Source: JAJFTV01 sp964426355 (lineage in GTDB: Bacteria > Chloroflexota > Anaerolineae > Anaerolineales > Anaerolineaceae). Taken from it: a stretch of 11,922 nt of DNA. Positions 5,963 to 11,922 of this stretch are shown here, in pieces. The notes beneath the pieces were generated by a model. The model was not told the origin of the DNA. It saw only the letters and a program-made list of their open reading frames with translations, and searched no databases. Made by a program: the position numbers and the translations under genes. Within the stretch, counting starts at the first letter, position 1. Each line of letters begins with the position of its first letter. The stretch spans positions 1-11,922 of the forward strand of contig CAYRRA010000139.1 in the NCBI GenBank assembly GCA_964426355.1, read 5' to 3'.

Positions 5963-7710
5963 GGCTCGTTGAACCCTTTCCTGGCGCTAACCCAGTCCTG
6001 GCTGTCCTCTTTGGCTTGGTGGATGGGTTTGACCGGAACCCAAATCCTGTTCAAGCAGCCATGTGGTTGAATATTGGATAACGAAATCAGCCCTTCCCTT
6101 TCATACATCAGTTCCATCATATTTTTAATATTCCAAAGACCGATCCTGCTGCCATTGTTTTCCTGTCGCATGCCTCGCCCATCCATAAACTCAAGAACAT
6201 CTTGAGGATACCCCATGCCATCATCTTCAATTTCGATGAGCAGCATTTCTTCATCTTGATAGTTGTCCAGGCTAATTCGGATAAGGATGGTCAGTGGCGT
6301 ATCGATGGATACGGCATACTTGTACTCATTTTCGATAAAGGTCTGAATCAACATTTGTGGAATATGCCACTCCTCAAGTTCAGGCGGAAGATCCACATAA
6401 TGAAAAATGCAATTGGGATACCTGAGTTCTTGCATTTTGATATAGTTCTCAACATGGCGAATCTCTTCCCGCACCGGCACAGTGTGCATCCGAGTCGTGA
6501 ACATATAGCGGATGTTTTTGGACAGAGAATCGACATATTCCTTGATCTGCTGGTTTTTCCCTTTACTGCTGAGGCTCATGATGGTTGTGATGGCATTCAG
6601 GAAAAAATGGGGGCGGAGTTGAAGCCGGATCACTTTTAATTCAGCGTCCTTCAGTGCAATCACCTTCTCATACGCCTGAATTTTCAGATCCATAATCTCA
6701 TCCATCAACTTATTGAACGTATCTTTCAGGTGCGTAAACTCCCGCGTTCCGTATTTTCCCCCAATCCTGATGGTGTACTCTCCCTGGTCAATCCGATTCA
6801 TTCCTTCTGCCATGCTGTTCATGGGATAAACCATTTCTTTCATGATGTAACGAATGAGCAAAAAGCCGAAAAGAATCGTGAATACAATGACACCCAAAAC
6901 AACCGCCATGTTGATTCGGGTTTGGTTCCAAATACTGTTATTTTTCACCAGGTTAAATAAGTTGATTTCTCCCTGTACGATAGGAAACTCTACGATAAAC
7001 CCTTGCTGTAAATCAGTCTGATGGATCGCAAGCCCTTTAACCCCGGTTTGCCATTCCTCGCCCAGGTAATCCTGAATAATCCCTTTTTCATCTGTTAACA
7101 CAAACGTTTGCTCGCCATAATCGCCTTTGGGTATCGTTTCCAAAAAGTGCGCAGTAGAAATAAATACCGCAACAGCACGATCGTTATACACGTACATTTT
7201 ATAAAGATAGGTTTTATGGTTAAGCTCTACAAAATTCCACTCTGCCAGATAACCATCTATAAGGGCTTGCTCCTTTGTATATTCACGCAGCGCAGTGCGA
7301 TCCCAATAGGTCGTTGCTGTGTTTGTGGCGTCCAGGCAGATATCGTACAGGGCATCCGCAACTACGATGAAATCCACACTGTTATTACTTAATGTCACAT
7401 CACCGATGTAATTATGAATATCCTGCGCGGCATAGAAACGCTTGGCTTCATTTGAGCTCTTCACCAGTTGCAGTTGTGTATAGTTCTGCACCAGAAGGTG
7501 TGTCAGAACACTATCCATTTGCGTGACTCGGTTCTTCAACTCAGTGCCATAAACCTGCAAAAAGTTTTCAGCCCCCCGCTTCACCTCGTTACGCAAGATC
7601 AGGTAGGATGTAGCAGAGTATGCAGCTAAAATCCCAACCAGTAATACAATGAGAACCACCATATAGACAATGACTTGCCTGATGAGTGAATTTTTTGTCG
7701 CTCGTTCCAT
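5959..7710 (-). CDS. YesM-like membrane sensor histidine kinase (HAMP, His_kinase, HATPase_c)
   Basis: Membrane kinase of 583 residues, partner of the YesN-like regulator. Domain order: transmembrane helix 1 (about 13-38), an extracytoplasmic sensor region (about 40-265), transmembrane helix 2 (about 267-289), a HAMP linker (290-345), the His_kinase dimerisation segment with the phospho-acceptor His368 in LRPHFFLN, and an ATP-binding domain (about 450-562). The N box is FIENEYKYA around Asn461, the Asp-containing box is EIEDDGMG (495-500), and the glycine box is NNGSRIGLWNIKN (518-530). The residues after Asn461 differ from the usual ENAIKHG form, but Glu-Asn is retained. In characterised relatives such kinases sense sugars, often through a binding protein. 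The ribosome binding site before ATG 7710 is poor (AAAAAGATC); a GTG 36 bases upstream is possible but not better. The gene follows the YesL-like gene after 140 bases. Confidence 0.95.
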   Translation of the reverse strand: MERATKNSLIRQVIVYMVVLIVLLVGILAAYSATSYLILRNEVKRGAENFLQVYGTELKNRVTQMDSVLTHLLVQNYTQLQLVKSSNEAKRFYAAQDIHNYIGDVTLSNNSVDFIVVADALYDICLDATNTATTYWDRTALREYTKEQALIDGYLAEWNFVELNHKTYLYKMYVYNDRAVAVFISTAHFLETIPKGDYGEQTFVLTDEKGIIQDYLGEEWQTGVKGLAIHQTDLQQGFIVEFPIVQGEINLFNLVKNNSIWNQTRINMAVVLGVIVFTILFGFLLIRYIMKEMVYPMNSMAEGMNRIDQGEYTIRIGGKYGTREFTHLKDTFNKLMDEIMDLKIQAYEKVIALKDAELKVIRLQLRPHFFLNAITTIMSLSSKGKNQQIKEYVDSLSKNIRYMFTTRMHTVPVREEIRHVENYIKMQELRYPNCIFHYVDLPPELEEWHIPQMLIQTFIENEYKYAVSIDTPLTILIRISLDNYQDEEMLLIEIEDDGMGYPQDVLEFMDGRGMRQENNGSRIGLWNIKNMMELMYEREGLISLSNIQPHGCLNRIWVPVKPIHQAKEDSQDWVSARKGFNEP

Positions 7711-7728
7711 GATCTTTTTATCGGATTA

Positions 7729-7821
7729 CCTGAGAATTTCCACACTCATTGGCTTGAAAGCCAGGGAAAGTTGGATGTACATCAAATCGTTCCGGTTCGC
7801 ATGGAAAATCTCGCCATTGGT
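7729..7821 (-). pseudogene. Possible C-terminal remnant of an unidentified protein
   Basis: In the 140-base gap between the YesL-like and YesM-like genes, one minus-strand frame reads protein-like for 31 codons after a TGA (7822-7824). It begins TNGEIFHANRNDLMYIQ, ends LAFKPMSVEILR, and stops at TAA (7726-7728). There is no start codon with a ribosome binding site at its beginning. Upstream of the TGA the same frame continues IAAETYFRF. The ending resembles the C-terminal beta-strand of carbohydrate-active enzymes or binding proteins, but I cannot name a family. It may be the relic of a gene deleted between yesL and yesM, or chance. Confidence 0.25.
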
Positions 7822-7850
7822 TCAGAATCGGAAATACGTTTCGGCTGCAA

Positions 7851-8477
7851 TCAGAGGTCGGCATAATTTTTAAACACCTTCAAGAACATATCGGAGGCGA
7901 CCCATCCAGGAAGAGAAAACCCGAACAGCAAAAACAGGGGGGATAATCTCAAAAACCACGACATATTGATTACCAGTAATAACCAGGGCAACCCATGCAG
8001 CACTAAAACCGCCAGCGTGATGCCAATGTGTCTGAAACTGAGCAGAAAAGCATTGGACAATGTTCTCAGTGCGGAATTATCAAACGTTGCTAAAAGTGGA
8101 AAAACAAACGTCATCGGAAAGAATAAGAGAATGCCTACAAAAATGATCCCACCTAACACCAGCATATCGCCTGCGGCGATCAAATCCTGAAACAGCAAAA
8201 TATAGAGGATAAACGAAACACAGATCAGGAGAAAAATCATCCCCAATAATAGCCCCGGGCGCATATTATCGATGAGTGCTTTAAAATACCCCTTAAAAAT
8301 GTTCGCCTTCCCTTGACGCATGTTGAATAACGAGCGGTAGAGCGCGGTGAATGCCGCACCCACGGTGACGATTGGCAGGCAGCAAAGCAGGGTTAGCAGA
8401 TTGAGAACAATCAGCTCAAATAAAAACTCCAGAAAACGGACAAACCGGGATTCTACAGATAGTAAAGGCAATTTCAT
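7851..8477 (-). CDS. DUF624 (YesL-like) integral membrane protein
   Basis: This 208-residue protein has about five hydrophobic segments (roughly 19-44, 75-97, 105-130, 150-172 and 176-195). It shows the DUF624 pattern near the N-terminus: SVESRFVRFLEFLFEL, then LLTLLCCLPIVTVGAAFTALYRSL. Length and pattern match YesL-family proteins, which are regularly found beside YesM/YesN kinase-regulator pairs and sugar transporters; no biochemical role is established. It is the first gene of the minus-strand set, directly behind a strong promoter. AGGAG lies only one base before ATG 8477, too close for usual initiation; TTG at 8471 (codon 3) has a 7-base spacing and could be the real start. Confidence 0.85.
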   Translation of the reverse strand: MKLPLLSVESRFVRFLEFLFELIVLNLLTLLCCLPIVTVGAAFTALYRSLFNMRQGKANIFKGYFKALIDNMRPGLLLGMIFLLICVSFILYILLFQDLIAAGDMLVLGGIIFVGILLFFPMTFVFPLLATFDNSALRTLSNAFLLSFRHIGITLAVLVLHGLPWLLLVINMSWFLRLSPLFLLFGFSLPGWVASDMFLKVFKNYADL

Positions 8478-8494
8478 ACTCCTGTCTACCCTTG

Positions 8495-8523
8495 ATAATA
8501 ATTGCCATTGAAGTGGATGTCAA
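8495..8523 (-). promoter_or_regulatory. Promoter of the yesL-yesM-yesN-like genes
   Basis: Minus strand TTGACA (-35, 8518-8523), a 17-bp spacer and TATTAT (-10, 8495-8500). The -35 is consensus and the -10 matches at 5 of 6 positions. The predicted transcript start near 8488 leaves a leader of only about 11 bases before ATG 8477, enough to include its AGGAG. Confidence 0.75.
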
Positions 8524-8533
8524 CAGGGTTGGT

Positions 8534-8553
8534 GAAGTCGTTTGTGAAACTTC
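8534..8553. promoter_or_regulatory. Candidate operator between the divergent promoters
   Basis: An imperfect palindrome made of GAAG, TC, GTTT, a GTG centre, AAAC and TTC. The inner arms GTTT/AAAC and the outer GAA/TTC pair with a small offset. It lies 11 bases upstream of the yesL-side -35 and 44 bases upstream of the lacI-side -35. Autoregulation by the adjacent LacI-family protein is the inference; its true operator is not known. Confidence 0.3.
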
Positions 8554-8579
8554 AATTGGATCGTTATTTTTAACCCTTC

Positions 8580-8596
8580 CATCCACCCGCTGGATG
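8580..8596. promoter_or_regulatory. Perfect palindrome abutting the lacI-like -35 box
   Basis: CATCCA-CCCGC-TGGATG: 6-bp perfect arms around 5 bases, ending directly before TTGACT of the repressor promoter. The sequence TGGATGT also occurs inside the opposite promoter (8515-8521 region), giving a repeated element at both -35 boxes. It could be a second operator or an activator site. Confidence 0.3.
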
Positions 8597-8625
8597 TTGA
8601 CTCACAAAAACGCCTATGCTATCAT
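8597..8625 (+). promoter_or_regulatory. Promoter of the LacI-family regulator gene
   Basis: TTGACT (-35, 8597-8602), a 17-bp spacer and TATCAT (-10, 8620-8625). Each hexamer matches consensus at 5 of 6 positions. The start codon is 36 bases downstream of the -10. Confidence 0.75.
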
Positions 8626-8661
8626 GAATAGACTTTTGCTGAGCCATTACGAGCATAAATC

Positions 8662-9669
8662 ATGAAAAATACAAAGAAGTCCAACACCATTTTTGATGTC
8701 GCAAAACTTTCTGGGGTTAGCATTTCAACCGTTTCAAGGGTGATTAATTCTCCTGAAAAAGTCAATATCAACACCCGCCAGAAAGTGTATGACGTGATCG
8801 ATCAACTGGGTTTTGTCCCTCAAGCCGAAGCCCGTGCTCGTGCGCTGCGTTTTAACGGGAGGATCGGCGTCATCACACCATTTTTTACTGCACCTTCCTT
8901 TGTCCAACGTTTGCGCGGTATCGCTGCGACCCTGTCAAAAGAAAATTTTGATTTGATTATCTACACGGTTGATTCAAACAATCGCTTGCAATCGTATCTT
9001 TCTACATTGCCTCTGACAGGGAATCTCGATGGTTTGGTGATTGTATCGCTTCCGGTTGCCGATAATGATGTGAACCGCCTGCTCGAACACAACCTTCCAA
9101 CGGTCTTGATCGAATTCCCCCATCCCCTTCTCAACGGTGTTGAGATTGATGATACAGCGGGTGGAAGAATGGCAGCGGAGTATCTGATCAAAAAGGGACA
9201 CAAACGCATTGCGTTTCTGGGAGATACAGATTTGCCAGAATACTCCATTCATCCCGTGAATCTGCGATTAAAGGGGTTCAGGCAAGCCATGCGAGCCGCA
9301 AACCTGGATATCCCCAAAGACTTTGTCCGCCTTGCCCCGTATAGCCAGGAACAAGCGCGCATTGTGGCGAAAGAACTGCTTGACCAACCCAATCCGCCTA
9401 CGGCAATTTTCGCGGCAACTGATCTTCAAGCATTGGGGGTTCTGAAAGCCGCACGGCAGATGAATATCAACATCCCTGACCAACTGGCAATCATTGGATT
9501 TGATGATTTGGACATGGCTGAATACGAAGACCTTACGACCATACGCCAACACCTTGATGAGTCCGGGCGAATTGCCATCGAGATTTTATTGTCGCATATC
9601 GCCGACCACGCAAGACCGGTACAGCATATCACCCTGCCGTTGATGCTTGTTGAACGCCTGACGGCATAG
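8662..9669 (+). CDS. LacI/GalR-family transcriptional regulator
   Basis: Cytoplasmic sugar-responsive repressor, 335 residues, the usual family length. The N-terminal helix-turn-helix is at residues 9-31 (TIFDVAKLSGVSISTVSRVIN). The rest of the headpiece follows (NTRQKVYDVIDQLGFVPQ), then a hinge-helix region with ARARALR at about 58-63. The periplasmic-binding-protein-like effector domain (about 66-335) contains DGLVIVSLP, AAEYLIKKGHKRIAFLGD, PPTAIFAATDLQALGVLKAA and IAIIGFDDLDMAEY, all standard family segments. Upstream of ATG 8662 only GAG (in ACGAGCA) resembles a ribosome binding site, and no better start is in frame. It is divergent from the YesL/M/N-transporter set, with palindromes between the promoters, so repression of that set and of itself is the likely role. 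Confidence 0.95.
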   Translation: MKNTKKSNTIFDVAKLSGVSISTVSRVINSPEKVNINTRQKVYDVIDQLGFVPQAEARARALRFNGRIGVITPFFTAPSFVQRLRGIAATLSKENFDLIIYTVDSNNRLQSYLSTLPLTGNLDGLVIVSLPVADNDVNRLLEHNLPTVLIEFPHPLLNGVEIDDTAGGRMAAEYLIKKGHKRIAFLGDTDLPEYSIHPVNLRLKGFRQAMRAANLDIPKDFVRLAPYSQEQARIVAKELLDQPNPPTAIFAATDLQALGVLKAARQMNINIPDQLAIIGFDDLDMAEYEDLTTIRQHLDESGRIAIEILLSHIADHARPVQHITLPLMLVERLTA

Positions 9670-9683
9670 ATCAAAGTACCCTA

Positions 9684-9712
9684 TTGAATTTCATTGTTAA
9701 ATTTGCTAGGAT
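9684..9712 (+). promoter_or_regulatory. Candidate extended -10 promoter for the right-hand cassette
   Basis: TTGAAT (-35, 9684-9689), a 17-bp spacer and TGC-TAGGAT (-10 hexamer 9707-9712 with an upstream TG). Each hexamer matches 4 of 6 consensus positions and the TGn motif compensates. It starts 15 bases after the lacI-like stop codon, separating the two transcription units. Confidence 0.5.
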
Positions 9713-9738
9713 AGAGGAAATTGAAGGGCGGGAATTGT

Positions 9739-10164
9739 ATGGGTAAGGGCGGAACAAAAGAAGTACAAGATATATTGAGAAATTTATATCCTGCAACAAA
9801 AAGAGTATGGATGTCTGAAGGGCTTTCGCCTACCGATCAGTTTGCAGCAAGAATGCTAAAGGGTGAGTTTTCGAATATGACATTAAGCACAGATGATCAA
9901 AATAATGTTATATTCACAGTTGGGGTACAGGCGTTTAATTCGTGGCATCAAGATCATAATTCTGTCGTTCCGTGGGCAGACACAGTAAATTTCATATATA
10001 AACATTTGCAATCCTCTAGGGGAGCATTCGCTAACGCAGCCAATGGAATTAGTGATAATTGCCGATCAGGTTCACAAAATCAAGCATTATTTTTATTGCT
10101 GATGATAACAAGTAATGAGAATATCAATGACCCACATGTATTCGTTAACCAAGCAGGCGGTTGA
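9739..10164 (+). CDS. Unrecognised protein, N-terminal part (probable frameshift with next frame)
   Basis: I do not recognise a family. From ATG 9739 there are 141 residues, soluble in character, with no signal peptide or clear membrane helix; the most hydrophobic stretch is ALFLLLMI near residue 120. A TTG at 9721 would add six residues but sits too close to GAGG, so ATG 9739, with AGGG about 10 bases upstream, is preferred. The frame ends at TGA 10162-10164, while the +1 frame, open from 10109, carries on with protein-like sequence for another 80-100 codons. This suggests a single protein of about 225 residues split by one base. DNA is more AT-rich than in the transporter genes. The first half alone could also be a complete small protein. 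Confidence 0.55.
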   Translation: MGKGGTKEVQDILRNLYPATKRVWMSEGLSPTDQFAARMLKGEFSNMTLSTDDQNNVIFTVGVQAFNSWHQDHNSVVPWADTVNFIYKHLQSSRGAFANAANGISDNCRSGSQNQALFLLLMITSNENINDPHVFVNQAGG

Positions 10165-10414
10165 GGTAATAGGTGGTTTTTTGGAAATGACCCAAAAATT
10201 GGGGGGATGGGAAATTCGAGATAGTGGGATTTGTCTTGTCATACCAGCTAAACCAAATTCGTATGGACCTAATGACAATGATTTTCTCGTTCTCACATTT
10301 GCAGAGATTTTTTATCTAGATACAGGATGTGAACATCCCGATAAAATGGAAACAGGAAATCAATGCAACCAAGGGTTTGACTTCACCTTTGATTATTCAT
10401 ATTTGGAAAGATAA
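10115..10414 (+). CDS. Unrecognised protein, C-terminal part in the +1 frame
   Basis: Open from 10109 to TAA 10412-10414. ATG 10115 has no ribosome binding site and lies inside the preceding frame, so independent translation is unlikely. The convincing part begins around VEVIGGFLEMTQKLGGWEI and ends FDFTFDYSYLER. It looks like the natural C-terminus of the gene that starts at 9739: alternating hydrophobic residues in GICLVIPAK and FLVLTFAEIFYLD suggest a beta-rich domain. Two Cys (CEHPDK...NQC) are present. The next gene starts 9 bases after its stop, as in an operon, which supports this being the real 3' end. The family is unknown. Confidence 0.5.
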   Translation: MRISMTHMYSLTKQAVEVIGGFLEMTQKLGGWEIRDSGICLVIPAKPNSYGPNDNDFLVLTFAEIFYLDTGCEHPDKMETGNQCNQGFDFTFDYSYLER

Positions 10415-10423
10415 GGGATTTTA

Positions 10424-11713
10424 ATGAAAGAAAAAATATTTCCCCTCCTGATTTGTCTGATTATGGTGAGTTGCATGAGAAAACCTCAAGTTGAAAATTC
10501 ACCTGGCATCGTTGAAATAGGAACACCCATTTCGATAGATACTAGTATCCCAACTCAATCATATACAGCCACAATATCACCAACCAGTACACCTGAGTTT
10601 GTGGTGATTCACGAAACACCCGAGATCGAAAATGAACTTACCACTGCCAATTTAACAGGCAAGATTGTTGTCATAAATGATGATTTGCCATATTTCTCTC
10701 ATATTTGGGATCTGGATGAAAATACCAAAACCACAATTCATTCAAATTCACAAGAAGATATCTATGATTGTGTAATTTCACCGGATCGAAAGTCGATAGC
10801 TTTGAGGTTAAGTGGCAGCCCGAATAACAAAAAAATCCTCAGAATTATTGATTACGAGGGAAAGCAAATCCTGGAGGAGTTTTTTACCTACCAGAATCGA
10901 GTTTACCTCATTGAATGGTATGACAACAACCATCTTGTTTTTGAACAAATCCGAATTGAAAATAACAATTTGGTATTTCCATGGGATTTAGTGATTTACG
11001 ACCCATTCACTCAAGAAAAACTAAAAGAACTTTCTATTACATCATACCCAGGGTCTGCGAAGTGGAAACCCCCGCGTTTTGATTGGGGTGAATATAGCAA
11101 TTCACTCGCAGTCTACAGTCCCGATTATGGTTATGTTGTTTATTATCAAGATGATCTGAAAATTACTCTACGCGATATCAAAGAAGAGAAAACTATTGTC
11201 ACATTAGACCCTGGTTGGGATACCGGCCCGCCGCGCTGGGTGCCAGGTGGGAAGTCTTTCATCATTGATATGTATACAGATCATGAAGCCTATCTCAAAG
11301 ATTTCTATTTAGAAGAAATGTTTCGTGTTAATCTAGCTGGCGAGATAGAACGGTTGACATTCTTAACCGAAGTCTTTCCTGAGGTGATTATCGAGTCTTA
11401 TCAGGTATCGCCCAGTGGTGAAAAAATCGCCTTCTGGATAATGACCAACTCAACTAATCCAATTTTTTACTTGGCAGTGATAGAGACTGAAACAAAACAA
11501 ATTAGAATCTTTGAGAGTGTTATATATTATGCAGGGGGTACGTTTGATCCAGATATTCCGATCTGGTCACCGGATAGCAGTCAAATCATGATCGCCACAA
11601 GATCAGATGGCGAGGAAACATGTGCTAACATTCTTGTTGTACAAGATAATTCCGTATTGCAGCTTGGGTGTGGGTTTGGTTTTGCGGGGTGGTTGTATGA
11701 TGATACCCCGTAA
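10424..11713 (+). CDS. Lipoprotein with TolB/WD40-like beta-propeller repeats
   Basis: Predicted surface lipoprotein of 429 residues. A lysine-containing N-terminus and hydrophobic core lead to the lipobox MVSC with lipidation Cys17. A Ser/Thr/Pro-rich linker (about 30-58, ISPTSTPE) precedes the folded part. Repeated blade motifs of the SPDGxxIAF kind occur at residues 117-127 (VISPDRKSIAL), 271-282 (RWVPGGKSFIID), 327-337 (QVSPSGEKIAFW) and 380-391 (WSPDSSQIMIAT), as in TolB-like and WD40-like propellers. These usually serve as protein-interaction scaffolds; no catalytic residues are evident. AGGGA lies about 6 bases before ATG 10424. It follows the unrecognised gene by 9 bases and precedes another lipoprotein gene, forming a short AT-rich operon. 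Confidence 0.85.
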   Translation: MKEKIFPLLICLIMVSCMRKPQVENSPGIVEIGTPISIDTSIPTQSYTATISPTSTPEFVVIHETPEIENELTTANLTGKIVVINDDLPYFSHIWDLDENTKTTIHSNSQEDIYDCVISPDRKSIALRLSGSPNNKKILRIIDYEGKQILEEFFTYQNRVYLIEWYDNNHLVFEQIRIENNNLVFPWDLVIYDPFTQEKLKELSITSYPGSAKWKPPRFDWGEYSNSLAVYSPDYGYVVYYQDDLKITLRDIKEEKTIVTLDPGWDTGPPRWVPGGKSFIIDMYTDHEAYLKDFYLEEMFRVNLAGEIERLTFLTEVFPEVIIESYQVSPSGEKIAFWIMTNSTNPIFYLAVIETETKQIRIFESVIYYAGGTFDPDIPIWSPDSSQIMIATRSDGEETCANILVVQDNSVLQLGCGFGFAGWLYDDTP

Positions 11714-11748
11714 TATGGGTGCACAAGAAAGGATGAAAAGAAGCAGCC

Positions 11749-11922
11749 ATGAAATCCATGAAGAGCCTCATCCTGTTAATTATCTGTCTTGCCTTATCGG
11801 GCTGTGTCTCCCAACCGGCAGCCACAACGGAGACACCGCAACCAACCCACGCCCAGGATACGCCCACGGCACAACCGACAAACACCTGGACGCCACCGGC
11901 TTCGCCTGAACCGACAGGCACG
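11749..11922 (+). CDS. Lipoprotein with Thr/Pro-rich linker, N-terminal part (runs off window)
   Basis: The first 58 codons of a gene truncated by the window edge. It begins MKSMKSLILLIICLALSGC, a lipoprotein signal peptide with lipobox LSGC and lipidation Cys19. A linker rich in Thr, Pro, Ala and Gln follows (TETPQPTHAQDTPTAQPT and onward), of the type that precedes a surface domain in many Chloroflexota lipoproteins. The functional domain is outside the window. The ribosome binding site is weak (AAAGGA lies about 17 bases upstream of ATG 11749; ATG 11758 is an alternative). It lies 35 bases after the beta-propeller lipoprotein gene. Its DNA is markedly more GC-rich than that gene, partly because of the Pro/Thr/Ala codons. 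Confidence 0.75.
   Translation, partial: MKSMKSLILLIICLALSGCVSQPAATTETPQPTHAQDTPTAQPTNTWTPPASPEPTGT

Noticed and set aside
6202..6639. 145-codon plus-strand frame antisense to the histidine kinase
   Set aside because: It lies entirely within the kinase gene, whose catalytic motifs are on the other strand, and has no domain signature or ribosome binding site.
7750..7763. TGGCTT-GA-AAGCCA palindrome between the yesL-like and yesM-like genes
   Set aside because: The loop is too small, there is no T-run, and the sequence is explained by the coding-like fragment that covers it; not a terminator.
7713..7856. 48-codon minus-strand frame starting at an ATG inside the end of the YesL-like gene
   Set aside because: The start lies within coding sequence without a ribosome binding site, and the translation has no protein-like pattern; the other frame at 7729-7821 is more convincing.
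8563..8574. GTTA-TTTT-TAAC palindrome in the divergent region
   Set aside because: Only 4-bp arms in AT-rich DNA; expected by chance.
11625..11921. Minus-strand open frame over the end of the propeller gene and the second lipoprotein
   Set aside because: Its residues are low-complexity reflections of the Thr/Pro-rich linker codons; the plus strand carries a clear signal peptide and lipobox.
1..11922. CRISPR arrays, tRNA or rRNA genes, insertion sequences, phage genes
   Set aside because: No regularly spaced repeats, cloverleaf-like segments, transposase or integrase motifs were seen on either strand.

Overview
The window looks like chromosomal DNA of a Gram-positive-type or Chloroflexota (probably Anaerolineae-like) bacterium. 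The evidence is a Bacillus/Paenibacillus-style YesL-YesM-YesN plus CUT1 sugar transport locus, combined with several lipoproteins whose lipidation cysteine is followed by Thr/Pro-rich linkers, a style common in Anaerolineae. No 16S, tRNA or other phylogenetic marker is present, so the assignment is an inference. Base composition is moderate over most of the window and visibly more AT-rich from about 9.68 to 11.71 kb.

Left and centre (1-8477, all minus strand, read right to left). A divergent promoter region at about 8.5-8.6 kb drives a DUF624/YesL-like membrane protein. It is followed by a YesM-like membrane histidine kinase and a YesN-like response regulator with an AraC-type DNA-binding domain; kinase and regulator overlap by 4 bases. 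After a weak terminator comes an LplA-like lipoprotein solute-binding protein, two CUT1 permeases (LplB-like and LplC-like) and a Nif3-like putative dinuclear-metal protein. The Nif3-like gene is interrupted by an in-frame amber codon and runs off the window. Together these form an oligosaccharide sensing and uptake locus: the kinase would sense the sugar or the loaded binding protein, and the regulator would switch on the binding-protein promoter. The permeases would import the sugar using an ATPase encoded elsewhere. No glycoside hydrolase is intact here, so the sugar cannot be named.

The intergenic regions are rich in structure. A 21-bp-spaced direct repeat abuts the -35 position of the binding-protein promoter, as expected for an AraC-type activator. 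A perfect 12-bp hairpin follows the binding-protein gene and is itself followed by a second perfect inverted repeat and a consensus -10 box before the permeases. Two more inverted repeats lie between the permease genes. A stretch of about 140 bases between yesL and yesM contains what reads like the C-terminal end of an unrelated, degraded protein.

Centre-right (8597-9669, plus strand). A LacI-family repressor is transcribed divergently from the yesL-like gene. Both divergent promoters have clear -35 and -10 boxes with 17-bp spacers, and palindromes between them are candidate operators.

Right (9684-11922, plus strand). A separate, more AT-rich cassette has its own extended -10 promoter. It encodes an unrecognised protein that appears split by a +1 frameshift, then a TolB/WD40-like beta-propeller lipoprotein, then the start of another lipoprotein with a Thr/Pro-rich linker that runs off the window. 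No link to the sugar locus is evident.
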